From the NCBI RefSeq assembly GCF_004959855.1, contig NZ_SPNT01000003.1:434001-498000 (forward strand): a DNA stretch of 64,000 nt. Reading direction: 5' to 3'. The translations under genes and the position numbers were made by a program. The notes under the pieces are model-generated. The model did no database searches and was not told the origin of the DNA. It saw only the letters and a list, made by a program, of their open reading frames with translations. This stretch comes from Nitratireductor sp. XY-223 (GTDB lineage Bacteria; Pseudomonadota; Alphaproteobacteria; Rhizobiales; Rhizobiaceae). Positions 1 through 7,979 of this stretch are shown here, in pieces (positions within the stretch are counted from its first letter, which is position 1; every line of letters starts with the position of its first letter).

Positions 1-343
1 TGATATCGGCCCAGCCTTCCTTTTCGGCAAGTTCGGTCAGGTCCGTCATCAGACCCGCCTTGACGAGATCCTCGGCGTCGCGTCCGGTGTTGAGCTGCGT
101 TGCGCCCATGGGGTCGCCGCCGGAAATGCGGCTGATGATGATCGGCCGCGCATTTCCGCCGCCGGCGATGGCGCCGTCGACCCAGGTGTTGCCGGATTCG
201 TTGAAGGCGTCGGCGAAGACTTTCACGGCGGCGGCTTCACCGCCCGAAGTCCACCAATGCGTCACTTCCAGTTCCGTCGCAGAGGCTGCGACCGAACCGG
301 CAAGGATTGTCGTTGCTGCTAGAGCGGTCCTGATACGATCCAT
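1..343 (-). CDS. Sugar ABC transporter substrate-binding protein, N-terminal part only
   Basis: Reading leftward from an ATG at 343, the protein begins with a short Sec signal peptide (hydrophobic core ending in an Ala-rich ASA-type site near residue 22). It continues with ELEVTHWWTSGGEAAAVKVF, the usual mature start of family-1 extracellular carbohydrate-binding proteins. The motif around GGNARPIIISRISGGDPMGA fits glucose/mannose-type binding proteins. About 114 codons are visible before the window edge cuts the gene. It should deliver a sugar to a periplasmic-facing ABC permease encoded further left. Two LacI-type palindromes lie directly upstream. The exact sugar cannot be read from this fragment. 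Confidence 0.85.
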   Translation of the reverse strand, partial: MDRIRTALAATTILAGSVAASATELEVTHWWTSGGEAAAVKVFADAFNESGNTWVDGAIAGGGNARPIIISRISGGDPMGATQLNTGRDAEDLVKAGLMTDLTELAEKEGWADI

Positions 344-408
344 TTGATCCTCCCATTGGGGCGCAGTTCTCCCGGTGCGCCCGGCTCGTCTGATTAGACT
401 GATGCACA

Positions 409-422
409 AGTAATCGATTACA
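409..422. promoter_or_regulatory. LacI-family operator, copy 1
   Basis: The 14 bases AGTAATCGATTACA contain the perfect palindrome GTAATCGATTAC with a central CG, the hallmark of LacI-family operators. It lies 66 bases upstream of the sugar-binding protein start and 32 bases (three helical turns) from a second copy. A LacI-type repressor of the sugar operon is inferred; its gene is not in the window. Confidence 0.8.
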
Positions 423-440
423 TTTTGCGGTATTGCGCTT

Positions 441-454
441 TGTAATCGATTACA
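441..454. promoter_or_regulatory. LacI-family operator, copy 2
   Basis: TGTAATCGATTACA is a perfect 14-base palindrome with the central CG typical of LacI-family sites and the same core as the copy at 409-422. Two in-phase copies suggest cooperative binding or a repressor tetramer. The remaining bases from 455 to 644 hold no gene I can support. Confidence 0.8.
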
Positions 455-644
455 TTCACTAGGATGCGCATTACGCTTGTCCCTGTCAAGTGATTAATGC
501 CGACGCCGCTGGTTTCTCGGGCACACGCCGCTGCCGCCGGTTCACGGACGCGATTGCGGCGTTGCCGCCGTCAGCCAAAACCGCTCAGATAAATCAAGGG
601 CTTCGAACCGTTGGATGATCGGCCCGACCGAACCGTTCGGGGCC

Positions 645-1295
645 TCAGCGGCTGTGGACGGCCGCGTCCGCCGATTGGATGGTGACATCCGCCGGTCGGG
701 AACGGGCGAGCACGCGCTCCGCGTTCGGGATGTCGTTTCCCCCGGCCTTTTCTTCCGCCGTGCGGCGGTCGTATCCGTGTTCGAGCCAGCGCGCCACCAG
801 CCGTTCGCGCAGGTCCGCGATCGGCGCGGTCAGGAATACAGTCAGGTCAAAGAACGGTTCAAGTCTGCACCAAGGTTCTTCTTCAAGCAGCAGGTAATTG
901 CCCTCGATGAGGACGAAACGGCAGCTTTTTTGGACGACATCCCCGTTGCCGCGAACACGGTCGTTTGTGCGGTCGAACTCAGGCACGGGCACATCGTCCG
1001 CATTCCGTTTCAGCTTTTCGACAAGCTCCAGGAACCCTGTCGCGTCGAAGGTTTCCGGGGCGCCCTTGCGATGCCGCAGTTCCAGCCTGTCCAGCGTCTC
1101 ATTGTCGAGATGAAAGCCGTCCATGGGAACCACTGACGCGCTTTGGCCGGCTGCTGCAAGCTGCCTGCAGAGGCTGGAGGAAAGGGTGGATTTCCCGGCG
1201 CCCGGCGGGCCTGCAATGGCAACAAGGACACGCTCCCGCCTGTCTGCGGCCGCAAGGACGGTTTCCAGCAGATCCTGCGGATTGGGTGGGCTCAT
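645..1295 (-). CDS. frcK: FrcK-like P-loop kinase of the fructose ABC operon
   Basis: A 216-residue P-loop protein of the uridine kinase/phosphoribulokinase type. Walker A is AGPPGAGKST at about residues 28-37, followed by VVPMDGFHLDN, a typical substrate-binding segment of this family, and FVLIEGNYLLL, a Walker B-like strand. I start it at the ATG whose 5' end is 1295, because this overlaps the frcA stop by four bases (ATGA). In Sinorhizobium meliloti the equivalent last gene of frcBCAK is a kinase-like protein whose role in fructose uptake is unclear. It is cytosolic and presumably phosphorylates a sugar or nucleoside. The substrate cannot be told from sequence. Confidence 0.85.
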   Translation of the reverse strand: MSPPNPQDLLETVLAAADRRERVLVAIAGPPGAGKSTLSSSLCRQLAAAGQSASVVPMDGFHLDNETLDRLELRHRKGAPETFDATGFLELVEKLKRNADDVPVPEFDRTNDRVRGNGDVVQKSCRFVLIEGNYLLLEEEPWCRLEPFFDLTVFLTAPIADLRERLVARWLEHGYDRRTAEEKAGGNDIPNAERVLARSRPADVTIQSADAAVHSR

Positions 1296-2068
1296 GCGGC
1301 TTCCATCTGCTCCGGCAGTTTCGCGCCCGTCATATAGGCGACCGCGTCCGACATCGAATGTTCCTTCGGATCGATCACGCACAGCCTGCGGCCAAGCCGG
1401 TGGACGTGGATCCGGTCGGCGACCTCGAAGACATGCGGCATGTTGTGCGAGATGAGCACGATCGGCAGGCCGCGCGACTTGACGTCGAGGATGAGGTCGA
1501 GCACGCGCCGGGATTCCTTCACGCCAAGTGCCGCGGTCGGCTCGTCCATGATGATGACCTTGGACCCGAAGGCGGCGGCCCTTGCCACGGCGACGCCCTG
1601 GCGCTGACCGCCGGAGAGCGTCTCCACAGCCTGGCCGATGTTCTGGATGGTCAGAAGGCCGAGTTCGCTCAGCTTGTCGCGCGCGAATTTTTCCATGGCA
1701 GGCCGGTCGAGCTGGCGGAACAGCCTGCCGGCGATGCCGGGTTTGCGCCACTCGCGGCCGAGGAACATGTTGTCGGCGATCGACAGGGCAGGGGACAGGG
1801 CCAGGTTCTGGTACACGGTCTCGACGCCGGCCTGCTGCGCCTCCAGCGGATTGTGGAAATGGATCGGCTTTCCTTCCAGCGCGATCTCGCCCTCATCGGG
1901 CACCACCGCGCCCGAAATCGCCTTGATCATGGTCGATTTCCCGGCGCCGTTGTCGCCGATGACGGCAAGGATCTCGCCGGGATAAAGATCGAAATCCGCA
2001 TGGTCCAGCGCGACCACCCGCCCGTAGCGTTTGACCAGGTTGCGCGCCGTCAGGATTGGCTCGGTCAT
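1292..2068 (-). CDS. frcA: Fructose import ABC transporter ATP-binding protein
   Basis: A 258-residue single ABC domain. Walker A is GDNGAGKST (near residue 40), the signature motif is LSGGQRQGVAVARA, and Walker B is VIIMDEPTAALG, followed by the H-loop LISHNM. Most carbohridate-type CUT2 transporters use a double-domain ATPase of about 500 residues. FrcA is a known exception with one domain, so the length itself supports the assignment. It overlaps frcC upstream and frcK downstream by four bases each, so the three are translationally coupled. It powers uptake through the FrcC permease at the inner membrane. Confidence 0.92.
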   Translation of the reverse strand: MTEPILTARNLVKRYGRVVALDHADFDLYPGEILAVIGDNGAGKSTMIKAISGAVVPDEGEIALEGKPIHFHNPLEAQQAGVETVYQNLALSPALSIADNMFLGREWRKPGIAGRLFRQLDRPAMEKFARDKLSELGLLTIQNIGQAVETLSGGQRQGVAVARAAAFGSKVIIMDEPTAALGVKESRRVLDLILDVKSRGLPIVLISHNMPHVFEVADRIHVHRLGRRLCVIDPKEHSMSDAVAYMTGAKLPEQMEAA

Positions 2069-3141
2069 ACTGAAATCTTCCTTATCCACTGGTCGATCGC
2101 GACCGCCGAGATGATGAGCACGCCGATCAGCAGGTAGGTCCATTGCGGATCTGTGCCGATCATACGCAGGCCGAGCGAAAAGACGCCGACGATCAGCGCG
2201 CCGAACATCATGCCGAGGATCGATCCGCGGCCGCCGAACAGCGATATGCCGCCGATCACCACCGCAGTGATGGATTCGATATTGGCGAATTGCCCGGCCG
2301 TGGGCGACACGGATCCGATGCGTCCGATCAGCACCCAGCCGGCGAGGGCGCAGATGAGGCCGGCGCAGACATAGACCGAGATCAGGGTGCGCTTGACCCT
2401 GACGCCGGCAAGCTCCGCCGCGTCCGGATCATCGCCGATGGCATAGACATGGCGGCCCCAGGAGGTGTGGTTGAGGATGTAGTTGAGCACCAGCACCAGC
2501 AGCACCATGGTGATGACGCCGAAGGTCAGGACCGCGCCGCCGATGTTGATCTTGTTGCCGAAGAACTGCAGCAGCGGCGCAGACTTGGAAATATCCTGGC
2601 TGCGGATCGTCTCGTTGGCCGAATAAAGGAAGTTCGACGCCAGGATGATCTGCCACATGCCGAGCGTGACGATGAAGGGCGGCAGCCGCACCAGCGCCAC
2701 CAGCGCGCCGTTGATGAAGCCGCAAAGGCCGCCGACGGCGAAACCGCACAATATGGCAAGCTCCGGCGGCAAACCGTAGCGGAAGGTGAACTGACCCATG
2801 ACGACGGAGGACAGCACCATGATGGCGCCGACCGAAAGGTCGATGCCGGCGGTCAGGATCACAAGCGTCTGCGCCGCGCCGACGAAACCGACAATCGCCA
2901 CCTGCTGCAGGATCAGCGTCATCGCAAAGGGCGAGAAGAATTTCGATCCGATAATGACGCCGAATATTATCAGCGACAGGACGAGCACGATCAGCGGCAC
3001 GGCGGCCGGGTTGGAGTGCAGTATGTGCTGCACCCGTTCCATCGGCGAACGGTCCCGGTGATCGAACGAAGCGACATCGGTCGCGCTCTGATCCAGAACC
3101 TGCTCGAAGTCCTGCCCCGTCTTTTGGGTGGTCTCGGGCAT
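2065..3141 (-). CDS. frcC: Fructose ABC transporter permease
   Basis: A 358-residue CUT2-family permease with about nine or ten hydrophobic segments. The family signature is AGIDLSVGAIMVLSSVV, and the EAA-like loop region is followed by AVVIGGISLFGGRGSI, both typical of RbsC/FrcC proteins. I begin at the ATG at 3141 (MPETTQKTG); an upstream ATG at 3183 would add 14 residues with no family resemblance. The N-terminal 55 residues are polar and cytosolic. It forms the membrane channel of the FrcABC importer. It is separated from frcB by a strong hairpin. Confidence 0.92.
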   Translation of the reverse strand: MPETTQKTGQDFEQVLDQSATDVASFDHRDRSPMERVQHILHSNPAAVPLIVLVLSLIIFGVIIGSKFFSPFAMTLILQQVAIVGFVGAAQTLVILTAGIDLSVGAIMVLSSVVMGQFTFRYGLPPELAILCGFAVGGLCGFINGALVALVRLPPFIVTLGMWQIILASNFLYSANETIRSQDISKSAPLLQFFGNKINIGGAVLTFGVITMVLLVLVLNYILNHTSWGRHVYAIGDDPDAAELAGVRVKRTLISVYVCAGLICALAGWVLIGRIGSVSPTAGQFANIESITAVVIGGISLFGGRGSILGMMFGALIVGVFSLGLRMIGTDPQWTYLLIGVLIISAVAIDQWIRKISV

Positions 3142-3266
3142 GTTGGTTTCCCCGCTTGTCGGGGCGGCGCAGTTCGACCGCATCCGCGTTCACGGATTGC
3201 AGATTTTGGCACCGCCGGGTTCAAGCATTGTTGTGGACGTGCGCGGCTTTGTAAATGTCGGCCGCG

Positions 3267-3290
3267 GCCCGGGCGGCAGGCCGCCCGGGC
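3267..3290 (-). other. Intercistronic hairpin between frcB and frcC
   Basis: GCCCGGGCGG at 3267-3276 and CCGCCCGGGC at 3281-3290 form a perfect 10-bp stem with a 4-base loop. There is no T-run on the minus strand, so it is unlikely to be a full terminator. Its place just after the binding-protein gene fits an mRNA-stabilising or partial-stop element that leaves frcB more abundant than frcCAK (inference). Confidence 0.7.
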
Positions 3291-3311
3291 GTTTTGGCTG
3301 TCAGGCCGGGA

Positions 3312-4337
3312 TCAGCCCCAGCACTTGTCCATGCCTTCTTTCGTATCGATGGAGGGCACGCCGTCGGCCGGCTGGTCGGTGACCAGCGAAACGCCCGTGT
3401 CGTAGAAGTCCTTGCCTGCGGTGTTCGCCGGCTTGGTGCCGTCCTTGGCCCAGGCGGCGATCGCCTCGATGCCGAGCGACGCCATGAGCAGCGGATACTG
3501 CTGGGAGGTCGCGCCGATGACGCCGTCGACGATGTTCTGAACGCCCGGGCATCCGCCGTCGACGGAAACGATCAGAACGTCATTCTCGCGACCGACGGCC
3601 TTCAGGGCCTCGTAGGCGCCCGCGGCGGCCGGTTCGTTGATCGTGTAGACGACGTTGATGAAGGGATCCTTCTGGAGGAGGTTTTCCATGGCCGTGCGGC
3701 CGCCTTCCTCGTTGCCCGCAGTTACGTCGTTGCCGACGATACGCGGATCGTCCTCATCGCCCCACTTGCCCGGGTCTTTCACGTCGATGCCGAAGCCCGT
3801 CAGGAAGCCCTGGTCGCGCAAAACGCCGACCGACGGCTGGCTGACAGCAAGGTCGAGCATGCCGATCTTGGCATTCTTGGCCTCGTCGCCAAGCGAGGCG
3901 GCCGCCCACTGGCCGATCAGTTCGCCGGCGCGGAAATTGTCCGTCGCGAATGTGGCGTCGGCCGCATCGATGGGCTCGAGCGGCGTGTCGAGCGCGATCA
4001 CCAACAGGCCCGCGTCGCGCGCCTGGGTGACGGCCGGAACGATGCCCTTCGTGTCCGAAGCGGTCAGCAGGATACCCTTGGCGCCGTCGGCGATGCAGGT
4101 TTCGATTGCCGCAACCTGGCTTTCGGAATCGCCATCGATCCGGCCGGCGTAGGACTTGAGTTCGATGCCCAGTTCATTGGCCTTTGCGGTCGCGCCTTCC
4201 TTCATTTTCACGAAGAACGGGTTGGTATCCGTTTTGGTTATGAGGCAGGCGCCGATGGTCTCGGCCTGTGCCGTGCTGACCCCCGCGACACTGAGTGCAA
4301 GTGCGCCAAGGGCTGCAGAAATGAGTGAACGCTTCAT
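3312..4337 (-). CDS. frcB: Fructose ABC transporter periplasmic binding protein
   Basis: A 341-residue periplasmic binding protein with a clear Sec signal peptide (cleavage after VSTAQA, residue 25). The mature start [20 protein letters not shown] and the later [20 protein letters not shown] and [10 protein letters not shown] segments are characteristic of the FrcB/RbsB-like peripheral binding protein 4 family. It captures fructose and probably related ketoses or aldoses for FrcC/FrcA. It is the first gene of frcBCAK and reads away from frcR. The 386-base divergent region holds an AT-rich inverted repeat likely bound by FrcR. Confidence 0.93.
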   Translation of the reverse strand: MKRSLISAALGALALSVAGVSTAQAETIGACLITKTDTNPFFVKMKEGATAKANELGIELKSYAGRIDGDSESQVAAIETCIADGAKGILLTASDTKGIVPAVTQARDAGLLVIALDTPLEPIDAADATFATDNFRAGELIGQWAAASLGDEAKNAKIGMLDLAVSQPSVGVLRDQGFLTGFGIDVKDPGKWGDEDDPRIVGNDVTAGNEEGGRTAMENLLQKDPFINVVYTINEPAAAGAYEALKAVGRENDVLIVSVDGGCPGVQNIVDGVIGATSQQYPLLMASLGIEAIAAWAKDGTKPANTAGKDFYDTGVSLVTDQPADGVPSIDTKEGMDKCWG

Positions 4338-4479
4338 GATGATCCTCCCGTTTCATCCATGTACGGCCGCCGGACGCCCGGGTTCGCGGGCGCTGCGACA
4401 TCATTGACGCTGAGACCACCGGATGGTGGGCACTTTCGGATACGCATCCGCCGCGTCACAGTGGCTTACAAAGACCACA

Positions 4480-4495
4480 TGGCCGGATCCGGCCA
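4480..4495. repeat. Perfect 16-bp palindrome in the frcB leader region
   Basis: TGGCCGGATCCGGCCA is a perfect palindrome flanked by a direct repeat CCACATGG at 4475-4482 and 4493-4500. It lies between the AT-rich operator and frcB, so if the frcB promoter is at the operator it would be transcribed as a 5'-UTR hairpin. Function is unknown. Confidence 0.5.
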
Positions 4496-4609
4496 CATGG
4501 TCCGTTTCGGTTGAAGCGGAACCGCGCCCGAGGTGTCCGGTAACGAACCCCGCAGGCGCGGGCGACCACCGCTTCATATGCAATCACACACCCAAAAAGC
4601 GTGCTTGTC

Positions 4610-4638
4610 AATAAATAAATCCACTTGATTTATTTATT
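4610..4638. promoter_or_regulatory. Probable FrcR (ROK-type) operator
   Basis: AATAAATAAATC (4610-4621) and GATTTATTTATT (4627-4638) are perfect 12-base inverted arms around the 5-base spacer CACTT. AT-rich inverted repeats with TTATTT half-sites are what ROK-family repressors such as NagC and Mlc bind. The site lies between frcB and frcR, so it can control both. Confidence 0.75.
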
Positions 4639-4723
4639 TTCTGTGTCAAATTCGAACCGGTGCAAGAAATCGTATTCTTGCGCGGCTATCATGATGCGGG
4701 CGGGTTCATGAACACCCTGGAGG

Positions 4724-5962
4724 ATGTCCTTGAATATACAGCCGGACAACGCGGCGCAGGATGACGGTCCCCGGATCAAGGATCCGAGCGGCGGATCGAA
4801 CCAGACGCGTGTGCGGGCTCACAATGAGCGGCTGGTCATGTCCCTGGTGCGCCGCCACGGCAGCCTGGCCAAGGCTGAGATTGCGCGCCGGACGGGTCTT
4901 TCGCCGCAGACCGTTTCGGTCATCATGCGGGCGCTCGAAAAGGATTCGCTCCTCATACGGGGCGATCCGGTACGCGGCCGCGTCGGACAGCCCTCGATCC
5001 CCATGGCGCTCAACCCGGATGCCGTCTTTTCGGTCGGCCTGAAGATCGGCCGCCGCAGTGCCGATCTGGTGCTGATGGATTTCGTCGGCGGCGTGCGGCG
5101 CCAGTTGCGCGAGACATTCGCCTATCCGCTGCCTCAGCAGATCATGCAGTTTGCCGATGACGGCCTGAAACTGTTCCGCTCCGAACTCGACGAGGCGGCC
5201 CGCAGCCGCATTACCGGGATCGGTGTCGCTTCGCCCTTCGAGTTGTGGAACTGGCTCGACCAGGTCGGTGCGCCGTCGGAGGAAATGGATGCATGGCGCG
5301 GTTTCGACTTTACCGAGGCCTTCGCGCGCATCACCGATCTTCCGGTAATCGTGCAGAATGACGCGACCGCCGCCTGCGGCGCAGAACTCGTTTTCGGCCG
5401 CGGTCGCGAATTCGCCGATTTCGCCTATTTCTTCGTCGGCTCCTTCATCGGCGGCGGCCTGGTATTGAACCACTCGGTCTTCACGGGCCGGACCGGCAAT
5501 GCCGGCGCATTCGGCCCGATACCGGTGCCGGGGCCGGACGGCAATCCGCGACAACTGCTCAACCAGGCATCCATCTTTGTGCTCGAAAACCGTCTCAAGG
5601 AGGCGGGGCTCGATCCGTCCCCGCTGTGGCTCAACCCGGACAACTGGCCGGATTTCGGCGATCTTCTATCGGAATGGATCGTCGAGACCGCCCGCAATAT
5701 TGCCATCGCCTCGCTGGCGATCGCGGCAATCATCGACACGGAAGCCGTGCTGATCGACGGTGGTTTTCCGAGGAACGTCCGCCGGCGGCTGGTGAATGCG
5801 GTGAAATCCGAGTTCGAAAAGCTCGACCGCCAGGGTATCGAGGAGCCGCGCATCGTCGAGGCCGAGGTTGGCGCCGAGGCCCGCGGGATCGGCGGAGCAA
5901 GCCTGCCCATTTTCAGCCGCTTCATGATCGACCAGAACGTCCTGATCAAGGAGCCGGTCTGA
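4724..5962 (+). CDS. frcR: ROK-family transcriptional regulator of the fructose operon
   Basis: A 412-residue ROK repressor. A winged helix-turn-helix occupies about residues 40-75 (SLAKAEIARRTGLSPQTVSV) and is followed by the ROK sugar-kinase-like fold. The kinase phosphate motif and the CxCGxxGC zinc motif of active ROK kinases are missing (GNAGAFGPIPVPGPDG takes its place), so it is a regulator and not an enzyme. It is divergent from frcBCAK and presumably represses it until fructose or a phosphate derivative binds. The GGAGG at 4719-4723 directly abuts the ATG. TTG at 4730 has better spacing and may be the true start. Confidence 0.88.
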   Translation: MSLNIQPDNAAQDDGPRIKDPSGGSNQTRVRAHNERLVMSLVRRHGSLAKAEIARRTGLSPQTVSVIMRALEKDSLLIRGDPVRGRVGQPSIPMALNPDAVFSVGLKIGRRSADLVLMDFVGGVRRQLRETFAYPLPQQIMQFADDGLKLFRSELDEAARSRITGIGVASPFELWNWLDQVGAPSEEMDAWRGFDFTEAFARITDLPVIVQNDATAACGAELVFGRGREFADFAYFFVGSFIGGGLVLNHSVFTGRTGNAGAFGPIPVPGPDGNPRQLLNQASIFVLENRLKEAGLDPSPLWLNPDNWPDFGDLLSEWIVETARNIAIASLAIAAIIDTEAVLIDGGFPRNVRRRLVNAVKSEFEKLDRQGIEEPRIVEAEVGAEARGIGGASLPIFSRFMIDQNVLIKEPV

Positions 5963-5982
5963 CGGCCGAACGGGCGGCGCAC

Positions 5983-6013
5983 AAAAAGGGCCGGCAGCGA
6001 GCCGGCCCCTTTT
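5983..6013. terminator. Bidirectional rho-independent terminator
   Basis: AAAAAGGGCCGGC, loop AGCGA, then GCCGGCCCCTTTT gives an 8-bp GC stem (5988-5995 with 6001-6008) with A-run upstream and T-run downstream. It lies between convergent frcR and the EF-hand gene and can serve both. Confidence 0.85.
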
Positions 6014-6042
6014 GACGGAAGTTTGTCCCTTGGCGGTGGAAC

Positions 6043-7038
6043 CTAGCTTTTCTGTTCCGGCTGGATCGGCTGCACCGGCTTGAGCTGCTTCGGTGCCGAT
6101 GCACGGTCGCCGCCCTTCCTGTGCTTGCGGTGTTCGGAACGCTTGCCGTGATGTTTGCCGCGTTTGGAGTCCGCCTTGGTGACGACGCCGTCGCCGTTGC
6201 GGTCGTGCCGCTTGACGAAATCGATGTTTCCGGCGGTGTATTCCTCGAGCGTGATGCTGAGGTCGCCATTCGTGTCGTAGCGCTGGAAGCCGCGGACGAT
6301 GCGGTCATTGTTCATGTCCTGCCAGACGGTGGCGAACTCCTCCAGCGAGACCGACTGGTTGTTGTCGGCGTCGGCATTGCCGAACAGCGCCGTGCGGATC
6401 TGGTCGAATTCGGCGCGGGTGATCTTGCCGTCCTTGTCGGCATCGAAGCGCTCCATCAACCGATCGGCGCCGCGGCCGCCGTGGCGCGGTCCGCTGCGCT
6501 TTGCCATCTTGCCGTGGCCGCGCTGTTTGGATCCGGCCTTGTCCTTGTCGGCGCCGGCCCGCTCGCCGCGCGCCGGGCGGGTCAACTCGCCATTGCCGTC
6601 GCGGTCGAGGCGGTTGAACATGCGGTCGGACACGGTGTTGAATTCTTCGGCCGTTACAGCGCCGTCGCCGTCGCGGTCGAGCCGCTGGAAGGCGCGCACC
6701 ATCGGATTGCGGGAGTTCTCGACCCACGCGGCGCGGAAGTCGTCGAGGGTGATCACGCCGTCCTCACCGGCATAGTTGTTGAAACGCTCGACAATCACCG
6801 CCTCGACCTCTTCCTGGGTGATAACGCCGTCCTTGTTGACATCGTAGCGCTCGAATGCGCGTTTCATGCCGCGGTCACCGCGTTTTGCGCGCTGGCCTTG
6901 CTTCCCGGCATGGGCCATCCGCTTTTCGGCGACCGGCTTGCTGCCGCTCGAGACCGACTGGGCCAGCGCCGGCAAGACACTGGCTCCAAGGAATGTCGTG
7001 GCCAGCAGGGATACGGCGATTTTCTTGGTTCTGCTCAT
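6043..7038 (-). CDS. Secreted EF-hand calcium-binding protein
   Basis: A 331-residue protein with a Sec signal peptide (cleavage near ALAQS, residue 27). It has at least seven EF-hand loops: DVNKDGVITQEE, DRDGDGAVTAEE, DRDGNGELT, DADKDGKITRAE, DADNNQSVSLEE, DTNGDLSITLEE and DRNGDGVVTKAD, plus one degenerate loop ending GEDGVITLDD. Basic linkers rich in Lys/Arg/His separate the loops, and the tail is basic and Pro/Gln-rich. The start at 7038 is chosen because it gives the signal peptide; an earlier ATG would add 71 residues without one. It probably binds Ca2+ in the periplasm. It is divergent from a two-component system, which may control it. Confidence 0.85.
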   Translation of the reverse strand: MSRTKKIAVSLLATTFLGASVLPALAQSVSSGSKPVAEKRMAHAGKQGQRAKRGDRGMKRAFERYDVNKDGVITQEEVEAVIVERFNNYAGEDGVITLDDFRAAWVENSRNPMVRAFQRLDRDGDGAVTAEEFNTVSDRMFNRLDRDGNGELTRPARGERAGADKDKAGSKQRGHGKMAKRSGPRHGGRGADRLMERFDADKDGKITRAEFDQIRTALFGNADADNNQSVSLEEFATVWQDMNNDRIVRGFQRYDTNGDLSITLEEYTAGNIDFVKRHDRNGDGVVTKADSKRGKHHGKRSEHRKHRKGGDRASAPKQLKPVQPIQPEQKS

Positions 7039-7123
7039 CGCTCCTGTCCTTTCGGTTTTTTGCTGCGATGACAGGAAGCTAGTTCGCACTTGTCGCAAAA
7101 CTACGGTTGAAAGCGCACGAATG

Positions 7124-7171
7124 TGTCGCCAACTGTCACCAGGGTCCGGCCTGATACAAATTGATACAATT
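7124..7171. promoter_or_regulatory. Two sets of 10-bp direct repeats, likely response-regulator sites
   Basis: TGTCGCCAAC/TGTCACCAGG (7124-7143) and TGATACAAAT/TGATACAATT (7152-7171) are tandem 10-bp direct repeats in the divergent region between the EF-hand gene and the OmpR-type regulator. OmpR/PhoB-family regulators bind as dimers to direct repeats of about 10-11 bp. Binding by the adjacent regulator is inferred. Confidence 0.55.
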
Positions 7172-7250
7172 TCAATTTCCGCAATGGACAATGAGCCGCT
7201 AACTCTTTGATTATCGGAGCATCGGTTCCGCCTTATCCGGGTCCCTCGCA

Positions 7251-7979
7251 ATGAACGAAACCAGTGCGCATATTCTTGTTGTCGACGATCATCGCGATAT
7301 TCGCGAGACGCTTGCCCGCTATCTCGTCAAGAACGGACTGCGGGCGAGCGTCGCCGATGGCGCAGCGCAGGCGCGCAAGATCCTGGCCGCATCGTCCATC
7401 GATCTGGTCGTGCTGGATGTCATGATGCCCGGCGAGGACGGGCTGTCGCTATGCCGCCATCTCGTGGAGAAGGGCGGAGCGCCCGTCATCCTTCTGACCG
7501 CGATGGCCGAGGACACCGACCGCGTCGTCGGTCTGGAGATCGGCGCGGACGACTATGTGACAAAACCGTTCAATCCACGCGAATTGCTCGCGCGCATCCG
7601 CGCCGTGTTGCGGCGAACGTCGCTGGTCCCGAAAGAACGCGATCCTGTTTCCAGCGAGCGCCTTGCCTTCGACCGTTGGGTGCTGGACCTGTCCCAGCGC
7701 CATCTCGTCGGGCCGGACGATGTGATCGTGCCGCTCTCGACGGGTGAATTCCAGCTGCTGGTGGCCTTCCTGAAGCGACCCAGGATGGTGCTGTCGCGCG
7801 ACCAGCTTCTCGACCTGACAACCGGCCGAACGCCCAATGTCTTCGACCGCTCCATTGACAACCAGGTCAGCCGGCTGCGCCGCAAGATCGAACCGGATCC
7901 GAAGAAGCCGGAGCTGATCAAGACGGTTTGGGGCGGCGGATACACGTTCACGGCGCAGGTCAAGGATCCGGACGCATGA
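7251..7979 (+). CDS. OmpR-family response regulator
   Basis: A 242-residue two-domain regulator. The receiver domain (about 1-120) has the acidic pair D12/D13, phosphoacceptor D56 in VVLDVMMP, T-loop LLTAM and the conserved Lys in DDYVTKPFNP. The C-terminal winged-helix Trans_reg_C domain includes LSTGEFQLL and SRLRRKIEPDPKKPELIKTV followed by WGGGYTF. The stop overlaps the start of the histidine kinase gene by four bases. It acts as a transcription factor in the cytosol; the divergent EF-hand gene is a plausible target. The signal sensed is not evident. Confidence 0.93.
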   Translation: MNETSAHILVVDDHRDIRETLARYLVKNGLRASVADGAAQARKILAASSIDLVVLDVMMPGEDGLSLCRHLVEKGGAPVILLTAMAEDTDRVVGLEIGADDYVTKPFNPRELLARIRAVLRRTSLVPKERDPVSSERLAFDRWVLDLSQRHLVGPDDVIVPLSTGEFQLLVAFLKRPRMVLSRDQLLDLTTGRTPNVFDRSIDNQVSRLRRKIEPDPKKPELIKTVWGGGYTFTAQVKDPDA

